Positions 43,436-55,380 of a stretch of DNA of 64,000 nucleotides are shown here, piece by piece. A program made the translations under genes and the position numbers. Positions within the stretch are counted from its first letter, which is position 1, and each line of letters opens with the position of its first letter. This stretch comes from Ceratobasidium sp. AG-K (Eukaryota; Basidiomycota; Agaricomycetes; Cantharellales; Ceratobasidiaceae), in the NCBI GenBank assembly GCA_037039685.1, contig JAWNGF010000006.1, positions 1,922,001-1,986,000 of the forward strand, in the 5' to 3' direction. The notes below the pieces were generated by a model. It saw only the letters and a list, made by a program, of their open reading frames with translations, ran no database searches and was not told the origin of the DNA.

Positions 43436-45622
43436 ATGGCCCCATCCTCAGCACTTAGTGTAAGCCGTATCACGCTCGACATTACGGTCGCCATTGGTAC
43501 ATGCTGTCTCTCAGTTGCGCTTTGGCAGCGACACCGTGCTAAGACAAATACCCTACCACTCCCGCCTGGCCCACCATGTTGGCCAGTGGTCGGGTCTCTA
43601 CTCTCCGTGCCTTCAGATATCAACCTTTGTGAAGTATTTACTGAATGGGGCAAGAAGTCTGGTACGTGCACGCATTTCCTTGCAGGTGGAATACCGAGAT
43701 TTGATTGCACGCTAGGTGACGTGTTATATGCTAGGATCTTTGGGGACACAATTGTCCTTAACTCGCACGAGGCGGCCGTCGAGCTATTGGATCGCAGGTC
43801 AAACAGATATAGTGGCCGTCCAAAGTTAATCATGGCTGGCGAGCTGTATGTTTGATCAGTCATCTTTCATTTGTATCCACTAATAGCGATTGACAGAGTG
43901 GGGTGGAATCGTGCCTTAGGTCTTATTGATTACGGCGAGACGACAAAGCGTATTCGCAAACTCTTGCATGAAGGAATGAGTACAAAGGCAATGGCGGTAG
44001 GCTCCAGTACACTTGGCCCGCTCAATACCTCTAATGGGACTGTAGACTCTGTGGCCACTGCAAGAGCGGGAAGCAATAAAGTTTGTTCAGAGGCTACTTG
44101 ATACGCCGGAAGAATTGGATAGACACGTCCGACAGTACGTGTTATTGCCCTACACAGCTCGCACTCGGAGACTGATAGGGTTTACTGTTGAGATAGAACG
44201 GCTGGAGCTACAGTGCTAAAGCTTGCTTACGGTTATGACGTTAAAGATAGGAACGACTCATTTCTTCGGCTGGTTGAGTCCGCTTTGGATATGTTTTCAA
44301 AAATAACTAGCGTGGTCTGGATGGTAGACCTATTTCCATCTTGTAAGCAATGCTTGGCCTCAGCGTGGATGATCTTATTCACATTGTTCGACCCGATTTC
44401 TTTCAGTGCAATATCTGCCTTGGGCTCGTTTCAAAACCAAGGCCAGGGAATGGCGCAAATTGACGGATGCTGTGGCAGACCTCCCACTTGAGTATGTCCA
44501 TGAGGGAATGGTATGTCAAGAGCGTGGTTGCTTCAGTTATGTAAATAACTATTACAGAGATCCGGGCAGCTGGAGCCATGCTTGGCGGCGCAATGGATCG
44601 AGAGAGATGTAAAACCAGACGAACAGCCCAAAGATGTGGTGGAATACAACAAATGGATAATCAAGGCGAGTCAATTACTACTTTTGTTCGGTGTTTGCGG
44701 CTATAATATGGGCTCGATTGCCTAGTGGGCAGCCCAGGCAGTATACGGTGCTGGCTCGGATACGGTAAGCCATTCTCAATTTGTTCACGACTCTGAATTT
44801 AATTTCGCAAACAGACAGCTTCACTTGTATCCTCATTCTTTGCCACAATGACGCGTCACCAAGATATCCAGGCCAAGGCTCAAGAAGAAATCATGCGCGT
44901 AATTGGCACAGACCGCTTGCCTACTTATAGCGACCGCGATTTGCTGCCCTACATCGAGGCGCTATACAAAGAGCTATTACGCTGCTACCCCCCAGCTCCT
45001 CTCGGACTCCCTCACAGGCTGGAATCTGATGTAGATGATGAATACAACGGTAAGGTATCATTTCTTTGTCTGCGCATGGAGCTAAAATAAAATATGTCGT
45101 GACCTGATTGGCTGGTGTTATTGTAGGAATGTGCATACCAGCCAACTCCATTATCTTTGCGAATGTACATGGCATGTTACGAGATCCAAAGGCCTACGTC
45201 AACCCCGAAGTCTTCAACCCCGAACGGTTCCTAGGGCCTCCCGAAACGGTTGAACGAAATCCCGAAGATATCGTCTTTGGATATGGGAGAAGGTCTGGTG
45301 CTACTACTAATGCAACTATGGCTATCTAACGTGCTTTTAGACGCTGCCCAGGAATAAATGCTGCGCACTCATCCCTCTGGTTGTCTATCACTCTAACGCT
45401 CGCGACCTATAATATCACACCCGTGTTGGACACGAATGGGCAACCGAAGATGCCGAGCACAAGGATACCAGTTGGAGTGCTTGTGTACGTGTTTTTCTCA
45501 ACAAGGCCATCCCAATATTTATCGTCCTGCGGTCTGTCAGTCACCCAGAACCGTACGAATGCACTATTAAACCGCGGTCCCAAGACGCCGTGAATCTGAT
45601 CAAGGCAGTTCATGTTTATTGA
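43436..45622 (+). CDS. Cytochrome P450 monooxygenase
   Basis: About ten exons join in frame from MAPSSALSVSRITLD at 43436. An N-terminal membrane anchor is followed by LPLPPGPPCWPVVGS (hinge), GDVLYARIFGDTIVLNSHEA, RRSNRYSGRPKLIM, the C-helix region GLIDYGETTKRIRKLLHEGM, LKLAYGYDVKDRNDS, QYLPWARFKTKAREWR, the I-helix AGSDTTASLVSSF, ExxR in YKELLRCYPPAPLGLPHR, NVHGMLRDPKAYVNPEVFNP and the heme loop FGYGRRRCPG. The final exon (after an intron starting near 45486) ends HPEPYECTIKPRSQD and a TGA at 45620-45622. It resembles the large CYP5144-type families of basidiomycetes; the substrate is unknown. The C-helix usually has WxxxR; here the Trp is Thr while the Arg remains. Confidence 0.88.
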
Positions 45623-46714
45623 CCCATATTGCTACAAATTACTCTCTTGTACCTGGATCAGAATCCCTTTTTTGTTCCGTTGGTTGTGATAACTGAGACC
45701 ATGTCCTATGAAGTGATGTACTGCGGAAACGTCAGACGGGAGACAACGTATATCATTTATCAGCCTCCCTGACTGGAGCGTTGGACTTGCTTCCTCACCG
45801 GGTGGTTATTGAAGAAATGCAAAGCCCCAAACGTTGGTAAGATGCATATGGATGCCGCACTTTAAGTGGCCCGTGACTATTCGGGCTCAGGTCGAATGTG
45901 GGCGTACTGGGACAGCGGAAGTGGCAAGCTGTACTGGAAATATCTTGTCGATGGAAGTGCTAGTTATGAGTGTGGATAAGGATACTAACTCTGATGGTTT
46001 AGGAGACGTTGCAAAGTCCCTAACTTCAGGTTCTGCTAAATGTATGCGCTCGAGTTCAGGAACTAGTTATATCGTAAACGAAATGCATTTATCATATGCA
46101 TCGCATTTCGCAAGTTATACCCCTGTCGACGTACGTCCATAAAACTGTGTGTTCCACGGTTATAACCCTACTGTCGAATCACGAATTTCTCCTTAGGTAC
46201 TTAGCGAACCTTTGGCAATATGAATCTAAGTACCAGATAAATGGAATGCGGTTGGCATTTGGATATTGGTCTTCGTGTGATCTTATGCTTCTTTATCCGT
46301 TCGAAACTTACTAGTGATAGCCCGATTGTAGACCAAGTATATTCTTTGGATGGTTTGGGCAATATCTATACGCTGGGTTGTAATTACCACAAAGGGTTCG
46401 TTACTACAGGCTTAGATTGAGGAATGCAATAAACAGTCCGACCTCCAAGAGGCAGAGGTTGCCAGAAGGCTCGTTTGTGGTCCGTAGGGTGCTGCCAGGC
46501 TGTTGTAGTCGAATCGGCCTACCCCGTCGTGCACTGGGATGTAATTGACGTGCAACAGACACTACGTGGATACTCGAGATCTCATTCACGCAAAGTACTA
46601 GCAACATACAAGCGGAAGCGACGCAACTCATTGCCAAAACTGAACTCAACTATCCGCTCACCGTATTGGCTACAATCAAGGGCGTTCTGTCGACCGTTAT
46701 TGCGCATATTCCGG
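45623..46714. other. Convergent intergenic region
   Basis: Lies between the 3' ends of the P450 (+) and the methyltransferase (-). Short frames on both strands show no motif, and nothing can be assigned. Palindromic ATAACTAGTTCC-type sequences near 46060-46075 are not interpreted. Confidence 0.4.
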
Positions 46715-47631
46715 TTACCAAATATACGGGATAACGCGCGATGGAACTTGTTGCTTATACAACTTGTACTCTTTCCCAATTTTTTCGTGATCCAGCATCA
46801 CTTGTTCCTGTTTGAGTACTCGTAAGCAAGTTGTAGATCAGCCTTTCTGGTGCGTAAACAAACCTCTATTGGCATCTTAATGGCAAACGCAGCCACCAGT
46901 ACCCCCAGCGCGGGTATCGGCATCCAGCTCCAGAAGGCTCCCTGTGTGATTACCAAGTTCATAAATGCGCGAGGTTACTACTTTTTTCGAGCGGATCTTA
47001 CCGCAGAGAAGGCCTCCAACAACATCGCACAACTGTTAGTTATGGGACCTCAATTAGGCTTACTGTAGAAACAAGATATGAAGCGAGTGACTCACGTATA
47101 CATTGGGTGCCGTACGAGTCTATAAGGGCCCGTGTTGACTATCTCCGGCCGCTCACGAACCTATCGAAATGAAACTTGTCAAATTCCGTACAACAAACTG
47201 TTGATCATTTGTTTTACCCCAATAAAATGCCATTGAGCACTAAGGTGCCTGAAAGCTGAAATCATAAACGCGCCTGTGCCCAAGGCGCCTACACCGCAAC
47301 CGATCCTCACGCTGTAGTAAACCTCCGGGGAGGCGGGGGGGAACGCAAGTTTGGCCAGCCATCCCGGCGTCTCGAAATGGTTGATAGGAATTGAAAGCAA
47401 GAATGTAGCGGCAGGTGCAAACAACGCGAGTGCGTGTACCGCGGTGACAATATCCCCCTTTTTGCCAGATGGCATGTGAATGGGTTTGCCCGCTTTTTTC
47501 TCAACCTTGGTCTTGTGGTCCGAACCAGGCCAAGACAGATAAAACGAGCCCGCGGTTGCAGCGCAGGCGAAGCCATTTAGGACTTGCGACTCAGTAAGAT
47601 TGAGCCCGGCGATGTAAGAGTGGAAAGACAT
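46715..47631 (-). CDS. Isoprenylcysteine carboxyl methyltransferase family protein (ICMT/Ste14-like)
   Basis: Five exons join to about 225 residues. Exon 1 (from 47631) has several hydrophobic segments (VHALALFAPAATFLLSIPIN, VGALGTGAFMISAFRHL) and ends QWHFIG. Exon 2 begins VRERPEIVNTGPYRLVRHPM, the cofactor-binding signature of ICMT enzymes. Then come CAMLLEAFSA, AFWSWMPIPALGVLVAAFAI and the last exon EQVMLDHEKIGKEYKLYKQQ ending VIPYIW. ICMTs methylate the C-terminal farnesyl-cysteine of CaaX proteins and fungal a-type pheromones at the ER membrane. The size is close to Ste14-like enzymes; some relatives in this superfamily act on other substrates. Confidence 0.85.
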
Positions 47632-48404
47632 GAGACGCTGCTGTGTGGTATGATCCTCACAATGCCGGTAGACTTCTCGCTTTTAAACTACCACACAGCC
47701 GAATGTGGAGTTTACCCGTGTGTGACGCACATGAGGACCTGGGCGGTTAGAGCGGGGAAATCGGTGATCACATAACCTTGTGCTTCTTGATCCGCTCAAA
47801 CCTGAATAATAGCCCGATTGGGCTATGTAATTTGGGCCACGCATCCACGAACCAATTCGCAAGCATTGAAAGACGAGCTCGAGTGTGGGGTTATGGCGAG
47901 TGCACGTGAGTTCTCTACAAAAATCCTTGGATCTTGTTTGGCTGGTCAGGTCTCGGGATTAAGGGAGGTGCTCGTTGGTCTCCCGAACGCCCACGACGTC
48001 TCGTAAGCCCTCATGAAATAGGCGTTCATTTTGTTCACGACTGCTCGCGACTACCCCGAGCGCTTAGGGCGTCTTGGGCATGACGGGCACCAAGATCATA
48101 CGAGTTTTTTGGTTTTTGCTGACACTGTAACAGAGCCCTAAAGAAGATCGATTCCCGAGAAACCTAACAATAGATTGAATTTCGATGGTATCTTTAAGTC
48201 GTATGCGACGTGGTGTATCTGAGGGTGCAAGGTAATTACCTGGTCGCGAGTGATCTGTTTGTTATTCTAATTTCATTTTATGCAAGTGCGACAAACTGGA
48301 CGCAAGAACGAGAAGGTCGACCACCTGGAGCCAATCGAAGCCTCACCATGTTGCATGAAACTACACAGATACTATGGCGTGTCAACCCCGAGATCCTAGA
48401 AGAT
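47632..48404. other. Intergenic region
   Basis: Upstream of the methyltransferase start and downstream of the aminopeptidase stop. No coding motif was seen; it should contain the methyltransferase promoter. Confidence 0.45.
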
Positions 48405-51123
48405 TCAGAAAAAGTTTAGCGGCAATCGAGTGATTTTATCTGAGCTCACTTTTTCAATCATGCGGCGAGCGATTGGATGAAACTCGTTCTTGTGTGTGTT
48501 GAAAGTACTTTTAGCGAGCTCGGAATCCACCTTATTCAATGCCCTGAAGGTTGGCCTGCAAAACTTCATACGCCCTTTGACGCCTTTCCCCGCATCGACG
48601 CCTTCGCCTACGCCCACAACCCACTCTGCCGCACGCTTCGACCATTCAGACGGAGCGGGAGGCTGGGCTGCAAGCGCGACCCCGTACCAGCGCAGCCGGA
48701 TCTCCGAGTTCATGGTGGTGTCGAGAGAGTAGGTATCGCTGAGAAACCGGACGTGCGTCGCTGGAAGAGGATCATATCGCTGCAAACGCTCGAGAAAAAC
48801 CACTACGAGGTAATAAGCAACAGCGAAATCTCCAGGTTATTTACACGATACCTGTTTGGTTCGCGCTGAAACTGTGCAAGTCGGCCGGGGAGAATGGCAG
48901 TGTAGTAGCGTCCGTGCTGCGAGACTGATCCCACTTGGCAGCCAGTGCGTATGCCTTTTCGGCTAGTGCGGTATCATATCCGATCTTTACTGGCAGCTAA
49001 CATTAGGCAGTCAGTGTATAGACCCTACGGCGATGAGGGAAAATGTGGTTTGACTAACCTGTAGACCTTCTCCGTAAAACCATCCCTAGGATATATCAAT
49101 AACCTAGCAGAATCCACTGGAATAAGCATAAAATCACCTGCCAGTCAACGGAGTTTAAAAGCTTGATCTTCTCCTCGCCTCCATGTTTCTCGAAATATGA
49201 AAATAAATGCTCCTTCCACTCGCCTGTGCGAATGGACTGCCCTCGGAATGTATGAACATAGTCACGGGCATACGGCAAGAAAATATCCAGCCCCCCTAAC
49301 AGCCGCTCGAGGTAGAGCAAAAAGTTAGACCCCTTCTCGTAGGGAATCGAGCTATATGCGTCGTCGGGATCGTCTCCGTATGCATATTCAATGACCATTC
49401 GCTGGAATTTTGGACGATCTTTGTAAGACGCGAGAGCATCGGCCAGGGCCTTTTCTCCGATAATGTATGAAAAGTCGCGCGCTGGGGGGCCGTGAAGCAC
49501 CCGAAGGAGTAGGCGCTCGGTGTATTTGGTCCAGCCCTAAAGATTTGGTATTGCATGTAAGTTGGAGGGCAGCTGCCGGTAATGAACCGACCTCATTGAG
49601 CCAGAAGTGACCAGAATCCGCGCATGATACATTATTGCCGAACCAACTATGAGATATTTCATGAGCGACCACGTCAACCAAAGATCTATCCCCAGTCAAT
49701 AGTGCTGCGCCACGAATAATAGACGTTAGCGGGGGTTGCATTGCACATATGGTCACTTACTGGGAGTGACAAAAGTCAAACATGCATTTTCCTGCACTCA
49801 GAACAAGTTTAGAATAGTCTAGGGCCTCAGAGATAGTGTGAGTTCTCACCATACCACCGTAAGGGAACGAAGGAGGGAGAACCAACAGATCGTAGACACC
49901 AAACTCGTATGGAGTGAGCATATTCTCAGCCTCGAGTACGTAACTGGAGTTCATCAGAGAAAAGATCGAGATGAAATCAAAGGCGCCCTACTTAGCTGTG
50001 TCCTTGCTAAATTCCCAGAATGCAGAATCCATTTGCTCTGGCTCGGTCCAAACCCCCGACTTCCACGGGCGGCCTGAGACAGGTTCGAAGGCCCTATAAA
50101 TCACGTTGCCTGAAGCAATGGCGATGAGATAGGATGGAATGGGAGTGGGCTATAGAAGTTTCAGTATGCTAGTTGAACGGCAACTCGCCCAGTTTCAAGG
50201 ATAGCCCACCTGTTTATACTGATATACAACGCTTTGTGCGCCAATCTCTTTCCCATCGTGGGCCGGGCCATCTGAAGCCGGAGAGAGGCGAAGGGCTGAC
50301 ATTAGAACTGGTAGAATTGATGTTACACTGGCACTGTAGGTCTAAGGACGGTAAGCATGCTAAACCGTACATGAGAGCTAAATAACCCACAATTTTGACG
50401 GATGATGTATCTTTTGATACCACAAGTAAGTCGATGACGGTTCGGGTGCAACTGAATAGCTAGCTGACCTTGCAATGGGGCAAGAGACCGGGCATGAATC
50501 TAGATGGATATTTAGTTATATTTCAAATAACATACTCAGTAGAGGGGCGATATCCAGCGATATGAATGTAAGGAGGTGGAGCAAATGAGGACTCGTACCG
50601 CTTGGCACTGGGAGAATAAATAGCTAAACTTCTTGCCGGCCGTTTGTTCTTTTTCGAGCCAACCAACGGCTGTACATTTCTCTGTTGTACTATACGTGAT
50701 GCGGATCACAATTTGGTCACCCTTGTTAAGCGTGGGAGATAATGGAATGACTAAAGCGCTTCCCATAACTTTGTGCCACTCCTTTACTTCATACTAATCC
50801 GAGGTTGGTAATCAGTACTAACTTGACCCGTGGCACATCCAATGAACATACTGGCACACCAGCTCCGGCGATATCAACAGCAACGATATCAAGGTACGAT
50901 GTATCGAATCTGCGATACAGTTGATGGTTGGAAAGTGGCACTAATATTGATTCTCTTACGAGACTCACATAACCTGTGTAACATTGTCTTGGTTTGCGAT
51001 TAGGTCGTGAGTGGCAGATCCGGCAAAAACACGATTTTTCCAGTCAATTGTCCAATCCAAGTGAACATGTTTAGTTGTGATTTCGGCGTAGTTGGACTGG
51101 GTGGCTGGATCAAGAGCTACCAT
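48405..51123 (-). CDS. Leukotriene A4 hydrolase-like M1 aminopeptidase
   Basis: About ten exons encode roughly 600 residues. The start [16 protein letters not shown] at 51123 is the family N-terminus; an in-frame region upstream to 51183 has no ATG. Then come [85 protein letters not shown] (the GGMEN substrate motif across an intron), the zinc site [13 protein letters not shown] plus [12 protein letters not shown] (HExxH-18-E), and [14 protein letters not shown]. The C-terminal helical domain follows ([37 protein letters not shown]). The enzyme is a zinc aminopeptidase with possible epoxide hydrolase activity, usually cytosolic. All exons are in frame. The 5' end is duplicated at 7911-8150. 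Confidence 0.92.
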
Positions 51124-51343
51124 GCTAGCAGAGTTCGGTACCGAGGTCTGAGGGTAGCGGTTTTGTGCGTTAGGCGAAATCAATAGCTGATTGGATCATT
51201 CAACGTATGCGGAGGATGCACGACTTGAAATTAAAGTGGAGGGGCAGTGTTGGTCCGCGGGGCACGGCGTCTATTCAAACTGACCCGGCTCTTGAGGGGC
51301 TGTGGAAATAGGCTCGGGGAGCCACCACTACAACTGAATCGTC
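51124..51343. promoter_or_regulatory. Divergent promoter between aminopeptidase and FunK1 copy C
   Basis: 220 bp between two divergent starts. This segment was copied together with FunK1 to 7911-8190, so the divergent pair was probably the source arrangement. No specific binding site was identified. Confidence 0.5.
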
Positions 51344-54030
51344 ATGCAATCCAGTTCTAGCTGGACCTCTGAAACACTTCCCAGCTCATCGAGCCAAGCA
51401 GCTAGCGATGGGTTTACAAGCACGACCTGCAAAGCCGTTGACCCTTTTGTTGAAAACTATTTGAGGAGTCACAAAACTTGCAACTTTGATTGTTTACTCA
51501 AAATCTTTCTAAGCTCCTGTCAACGGGATACTCACAGTGATACCAATCCAACATCTGACCCCTGTACTCCAAATCCTTCACAATCATCCGATACCCCTAA
51601 ATCATCCCCCAGACCAGATAAAACAGAAAAAGCAGGAACTGCACCCTCCAAGCTGGAAACTGCGTGCGCAAGTGCAAACCTAGCCTCAGCGGCGGCTTCT
51701 GAAGTCCCTGAAGCTGGCGACTCTGTATTACTGAACGCCTGCCTCAACGACGTGCTCCTTCTGTGCAATGACCCTCAATTTCGGGGACTATTAACCAATT
51801 AGTGAGTTTGCATTGCTATTTTGCTTTGGCACTCTGGCTCAGGATGATACCAGCTGCACTGTTGAGGGACATGAGAATGCCAGATACAAACCATTCAGCC
51901 ATATGGTCAACTATGCACTTGAAGCACTTGCCAGAGTGGATAACAGACACATTCGCCCACCATCAAGCAACAAAATCTTATTCCACATGAATGATCCTTG
52001 GAATATGGAAGGTTTCAAAAAGGACCCAACTCGCATACCTGACATCAACATTGTCCCCTTAACATCTGCAAAGTGCGTTCACAACTTGCAGGGGGGTAAT
52101 TGGTCTGACTTACTGGAGAAAAGTGACTTGGCACCACCAAAAGGCCACCCTTTTGAATGGTGTGATGTCTTTGGTGTTGTCAAGTTAAAGCAACTTGGCT
52201 CCATCAAACTCAAGTTTCCAGAGAGTTATGAGGTGTTGCCTGACGCTCCTGTTCCCCCTTGGTGGGCTCAGGCCTCCAATGGTAGCATGAGTACAACCAA
52301 TTCTGTGGTGCCTAGTAGTGCAGAGTTGGACTTGAATAGTATTCGGGATGGCAAAAAGCCTTCTTGGCACACCATAACAACCAGGGTCTTGACTGGAAGA
52401 GTGGATGCCTCACCTGCGGCAAATTGTAGGTTTGAAGCTATCTTGCATGGGCAGATTAACTAATGAGGGGTTTCACACAGTACCCCCTGTTAGTGAAGGA
52501 GAAGGGGATGCAACCAAGGTACAGTATGAGGAGTCAAAGTATCAAAAAAAGATAAAGGAGTATGCTAAAAACAAGGCAATGCGTGAGGTGATCACACAAT
52601 GTGGATCTTGCACTGTTGAGATGTTGAACTGCTCTCCCGGAAGATGTCATGCAATTGCCTTGGTTGTAGTGGGTAAGTCTGGGCTCCTGTTGACCTCCGG
52701 TAGCCTATGACTCACCTTTCTGGGAAAGACAAGTACTTGTGGACTTGGTGGTATGATTGGCAAGGCACAATTCAATCAACAGGAATTAACATTATAAAGG
52801 ATCTACCCTGGTTCCTTGTGCTTCTGCTTGCATTTCAATGGTTTGGACTGGCAAACTGGGGATACAATACAGAGCTTGATCCCTCAATAGCCCAACCAAC
52901 TGCTAACAAACCAGGAGAGCCAATCACATACCTGGAGTTTATCAACATTCAGTTTGGCTGGGGTGTGGAAGTCATGGCTCATCCTCAGGAAATTCTACAC
53001 CAGATGTGCAGCCTAGTTGGATGCGGTACCTATGTGATTGGAGCTACGCATTCAGCCGGTATGGAATCACCACCCGCTGTAGCCAAGATGTCATGGCCTG
53101 ACAAATGACAAACACACAAAAAAGCTATCATCAATTGCACTCATGGTGGTGACAAAACCCTGTCCCTCCATCTTCCGGTTGTCATTGCACACCGTGATGG
53201 ATATGACACCAAGGTTATTAGAAAACAGCTGGAGATTGCCACACATTTGCAGTGCCCCTCAAGGGTCTTTTGCATTGTCATATTTGAATGTTTGTTTCCT
53301 ATTGATCAACTTAGCCCAGAAAAGTTTGTGACTGCATGGATTCAATGCATCAAATGTGAGTTTGCATTCTTTCCATCTCTTTGTTCTTTCTTTGGCCTAC
53401 AGTGTCTGGCATTGACAGCAATCTACATTCACAGGTCATTTTCTAATCTGGCTGCGTGTGCAGCATTATGATCTTAGCTTAAGAAACCTCATGTACCAAA
53501 CAAGAGGCGGCTGGATCTGGGGAGTGGTCAACAACTGGCACTTGTCCTTTGTTGTCTCCAAATCATCCCCTATAGAAGGCTTCACTGCCACCCTCCCATC
53601 TATGGCTCTGGAACTTCTCTACAAACAGTCCCCAGTCAAGCACCAATACCACCACAACTTGGAATTGTTCATGTGGATTGCTATCTGGGTTTTCCTCTCC
53701 AACAATGGTGGTACGGATTCCCCACCAGCTCAATTGAGGGCATGGTGCAACAGCCACCAGATGCCAGTCTACAATGAAAAGCTGATGCTCATGCTTGATG
53801 TTTCCCAATGTCCTGTGCCTCTGGAAGTGTGGCAGAGCATGTGGGTTGTTGTAGCAGAGTTAATGGAACACATCAGGGATGAATGGCTCATGAGGCTAAG
53901 GACTAGGCTTCCGGAAGAAAAATCAAATGAGGAGCGTGTAGCATTATTCTTACAGATTGTGAAAACTCACTTACCACCAGGCTATCAGTTCCCTGATACT
54001 CCAAAGATTCCTGAGTTGGATTCTCAATAG
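51344..54030 (+). pseudogene. FunK1-type protein kinase, copy C (probably inactive)
   Basis: The best-preserved FunK1 copy. The first exon is MQSSSSWTSETLPSS...FRGLLTN, with an intron starting GTGAGTTTGC. Later exons include DPWNMEGFKKDPTRIPDI, the FunK1 segment LWTWWYDWQGTIQS, DLPWFLVLLLAFQWFGLANW, THSAGMESPPAVAKMSWP, HYDLSLRNLMYQTRGG, and FLQIVKTHLPPGYQFPDTP before the TAG at 54028-54030. Against copy A there is one extra base near 52458 (frameshift) and a TGA at 53106-53108. The catalytic Asp is kept (HYDLS), but the metal-binding segment reads VVNNWHLS, losing the Asp seen in A (NDWDLS). It could be a pseudokinase if unusual splicing bypasses the defects. Confidence 0.75.
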
Positions 54031-54119
54031 CATCCTGAACTTGTATCATGGGATGGGCCATGTGTATGTTTGTAGCAGCTTAATGCAGTATTTTAATAGC
54101 AAATGAATCCAAAGATATC
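54031..54119 (+). other. 3' flank of FunK1 copy C, target of E3
   Basis: AT-rich downstream sequence, partly shared with 18122-18170 behind copy A. It ends in ATATC (54115-54119), the target duplication of E3. Confidence 0.6.
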
Positions 54120-54574
54120 TGTCGTAAGCTTCTTCTTGGTGGCTATGAGGCAAGCCGCGATGGAGAGTGGACGGCACTAAGACCTAAGTGACCTCTTGGA
54201 CCGCAACACACTTAAGTGTCTGTAGGCTCTTGAGGGTAGGGGTGGTTCTAAGTGTCACTCGAAGGGATGTTTTGACGAGACAAAACAAGCTGGGGTTTCC
54301 AGGCTTGTTGGTCCTCTATATATATTCACAAAGTGGCCGAGTCATACAAGGCGCAGCCACATGAGTCAACGCAGTCAACCAGTCAGGAGTGTCCATGTGA
54401 GTCATGCTGTATGAACAGACATGACTCGTACAAAGCACAGCCGTGTTACACAGTGTAACAAATAACCACAAGAAGGTGGCAACGCGGCAAACGGAAACGG
54501 GAAACGTAACAGAAAGGGAGAGACAGACGGGCGAGACAACGGGCGAGACCGATGGAGTGAGCTAGCTCACGACA
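54120..54574 (-). repeat. 3' LTR of E3
   Basis: 455 bp. Contains a perfect 15-nt palindrome GTTACACAGTGTAAC (54445-54459) in U3 and a TATATATA box. The purine tract AGGGGGGAGTAA lies next to it at 54575-54586 (minus). Confidence 0.95.
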
Positions 54575-54615
54575 TTACTCCCCCCTAAGAGTCCGTTTGG
54601 GGGACCTGAACGGAC

Positions 54616-55380
54616 CTACTGCACCGCGCAGTCCTTCCCTTTCCTCAGCATATACTCCTCAAGCCCTTCATCTTCCTCCAAGGTCAGGTCGATGGGATTG
54701 AACACGGTATTTCCCGGTTCGTCCGAGAACTTCTCCCATTCCTCCCAGGTCTCTTCCTTCGTCCAATCCGCTTTGGACCAGTCCAAAACCCTCTCCTGCA
54801 CCTCCACAAATTCCTTATCCCACTGTCGTACATCTCCCTCCACCTCCTTCCATGCCAACACGTCAGTCTCCTCCTTCCTCCACCAGTAGGGTTCCCATTC
54901 GATTTTTTCCTTCTGGTATCTGCCCCTCTCCATCCTCCAATCGCTCAGGTCCTTTTCGTAGTTGGCGTCCCAGGCGTCGTTCCATCTAGGTCGGAGCGTT
55001 GGTTGCCTTCCGTCGTAACCTGGTACCCACTCGCTCGAGTACGCTCCTTCTTGTCCCCATTCGACCACTCCGAGCATGTGGGTGGAGAGGAGCACGACCT
55101 CCAAGACCTGGAATGCCGCGCATCCTCGGCAGACGAATATGTCCTTTCGTAGGAGCTGCATGCGTGTCGGCCATTTTTTGCCGACCCATTGGAATTCCCC
55201 CAGGTCTGAGTGGAGGATATTGTCCGAGGCCCTGAAGTGCATCCTTCCAGAGCTTTGCTGCGACCTCTTGAAGACGTAGAGGGCAGCTCCGGAGTCGAGG
55301 ATCCTTGCCGTGGCAAAGGCAGGTCCTTCGAGGACGCGGGTGAGGTTGTTGGCGATGGTGGTGCGGGAGACGGCAGGCAT
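54616..55380 (-). CDS. E3 ORF3, unknown conserved retroelement protein (254 aa)
   Basis: ATG at 55380 (MPAVSRTTIANNLTRVLEGP); the frame upstream to 55392 lacks an ATG. It has exactly the same length as in E1 and E2. It contains GRMHFRASDNILHSDLGEF, FVCRGCAAFQV, a Trp-rich acidic C-terminal half (KADWTKEETWEEWEKFSDEP) and NPIDLTLEEDEGLEEY. It overlaps the 3' end of pol (to 54945) in a different frame. Expression could use a spliced or internally started mRNA: a pyrimidine-rich stretch (TTTTTTGCTCTCCACC) immediately precedes the ATG. No family was recognised. The position recalls env, but there is no signal peptide or membrane helix. Confidence 0.8.
   Translation of the reverse strand: MPAVSRTTIANNLTRVLEGPAFATARILDSGAALYVFKRSQQSSGRMHFRASDNILHSDLGEFQWVGKKWPTRMQLLRKDIFVCRGCAAFQVLEVVLLSTHMLGVVEWGQEGAYSSEWVPGYDGRQPTLRPRWNDAWDANYEKDLSDWRMERGRYQKEKIEWEPYWWRKEETDVLAWKEVEGDVRQWDKEFVEVQERVLDWSKADWTKEETWEEWEKFSDEPGNTVFNPIDLTLEEDEGLEEYMLRKGKDCAVQ

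Noticed and set aside
54616..55380. ORF3 as an envelope gene making E3 an errantivirus-like element
   Set aside because: No signal peptide, transmembrane helix or fusion-peptide-like segment is visible, and the chromodomain places the element in the chromoviruses.
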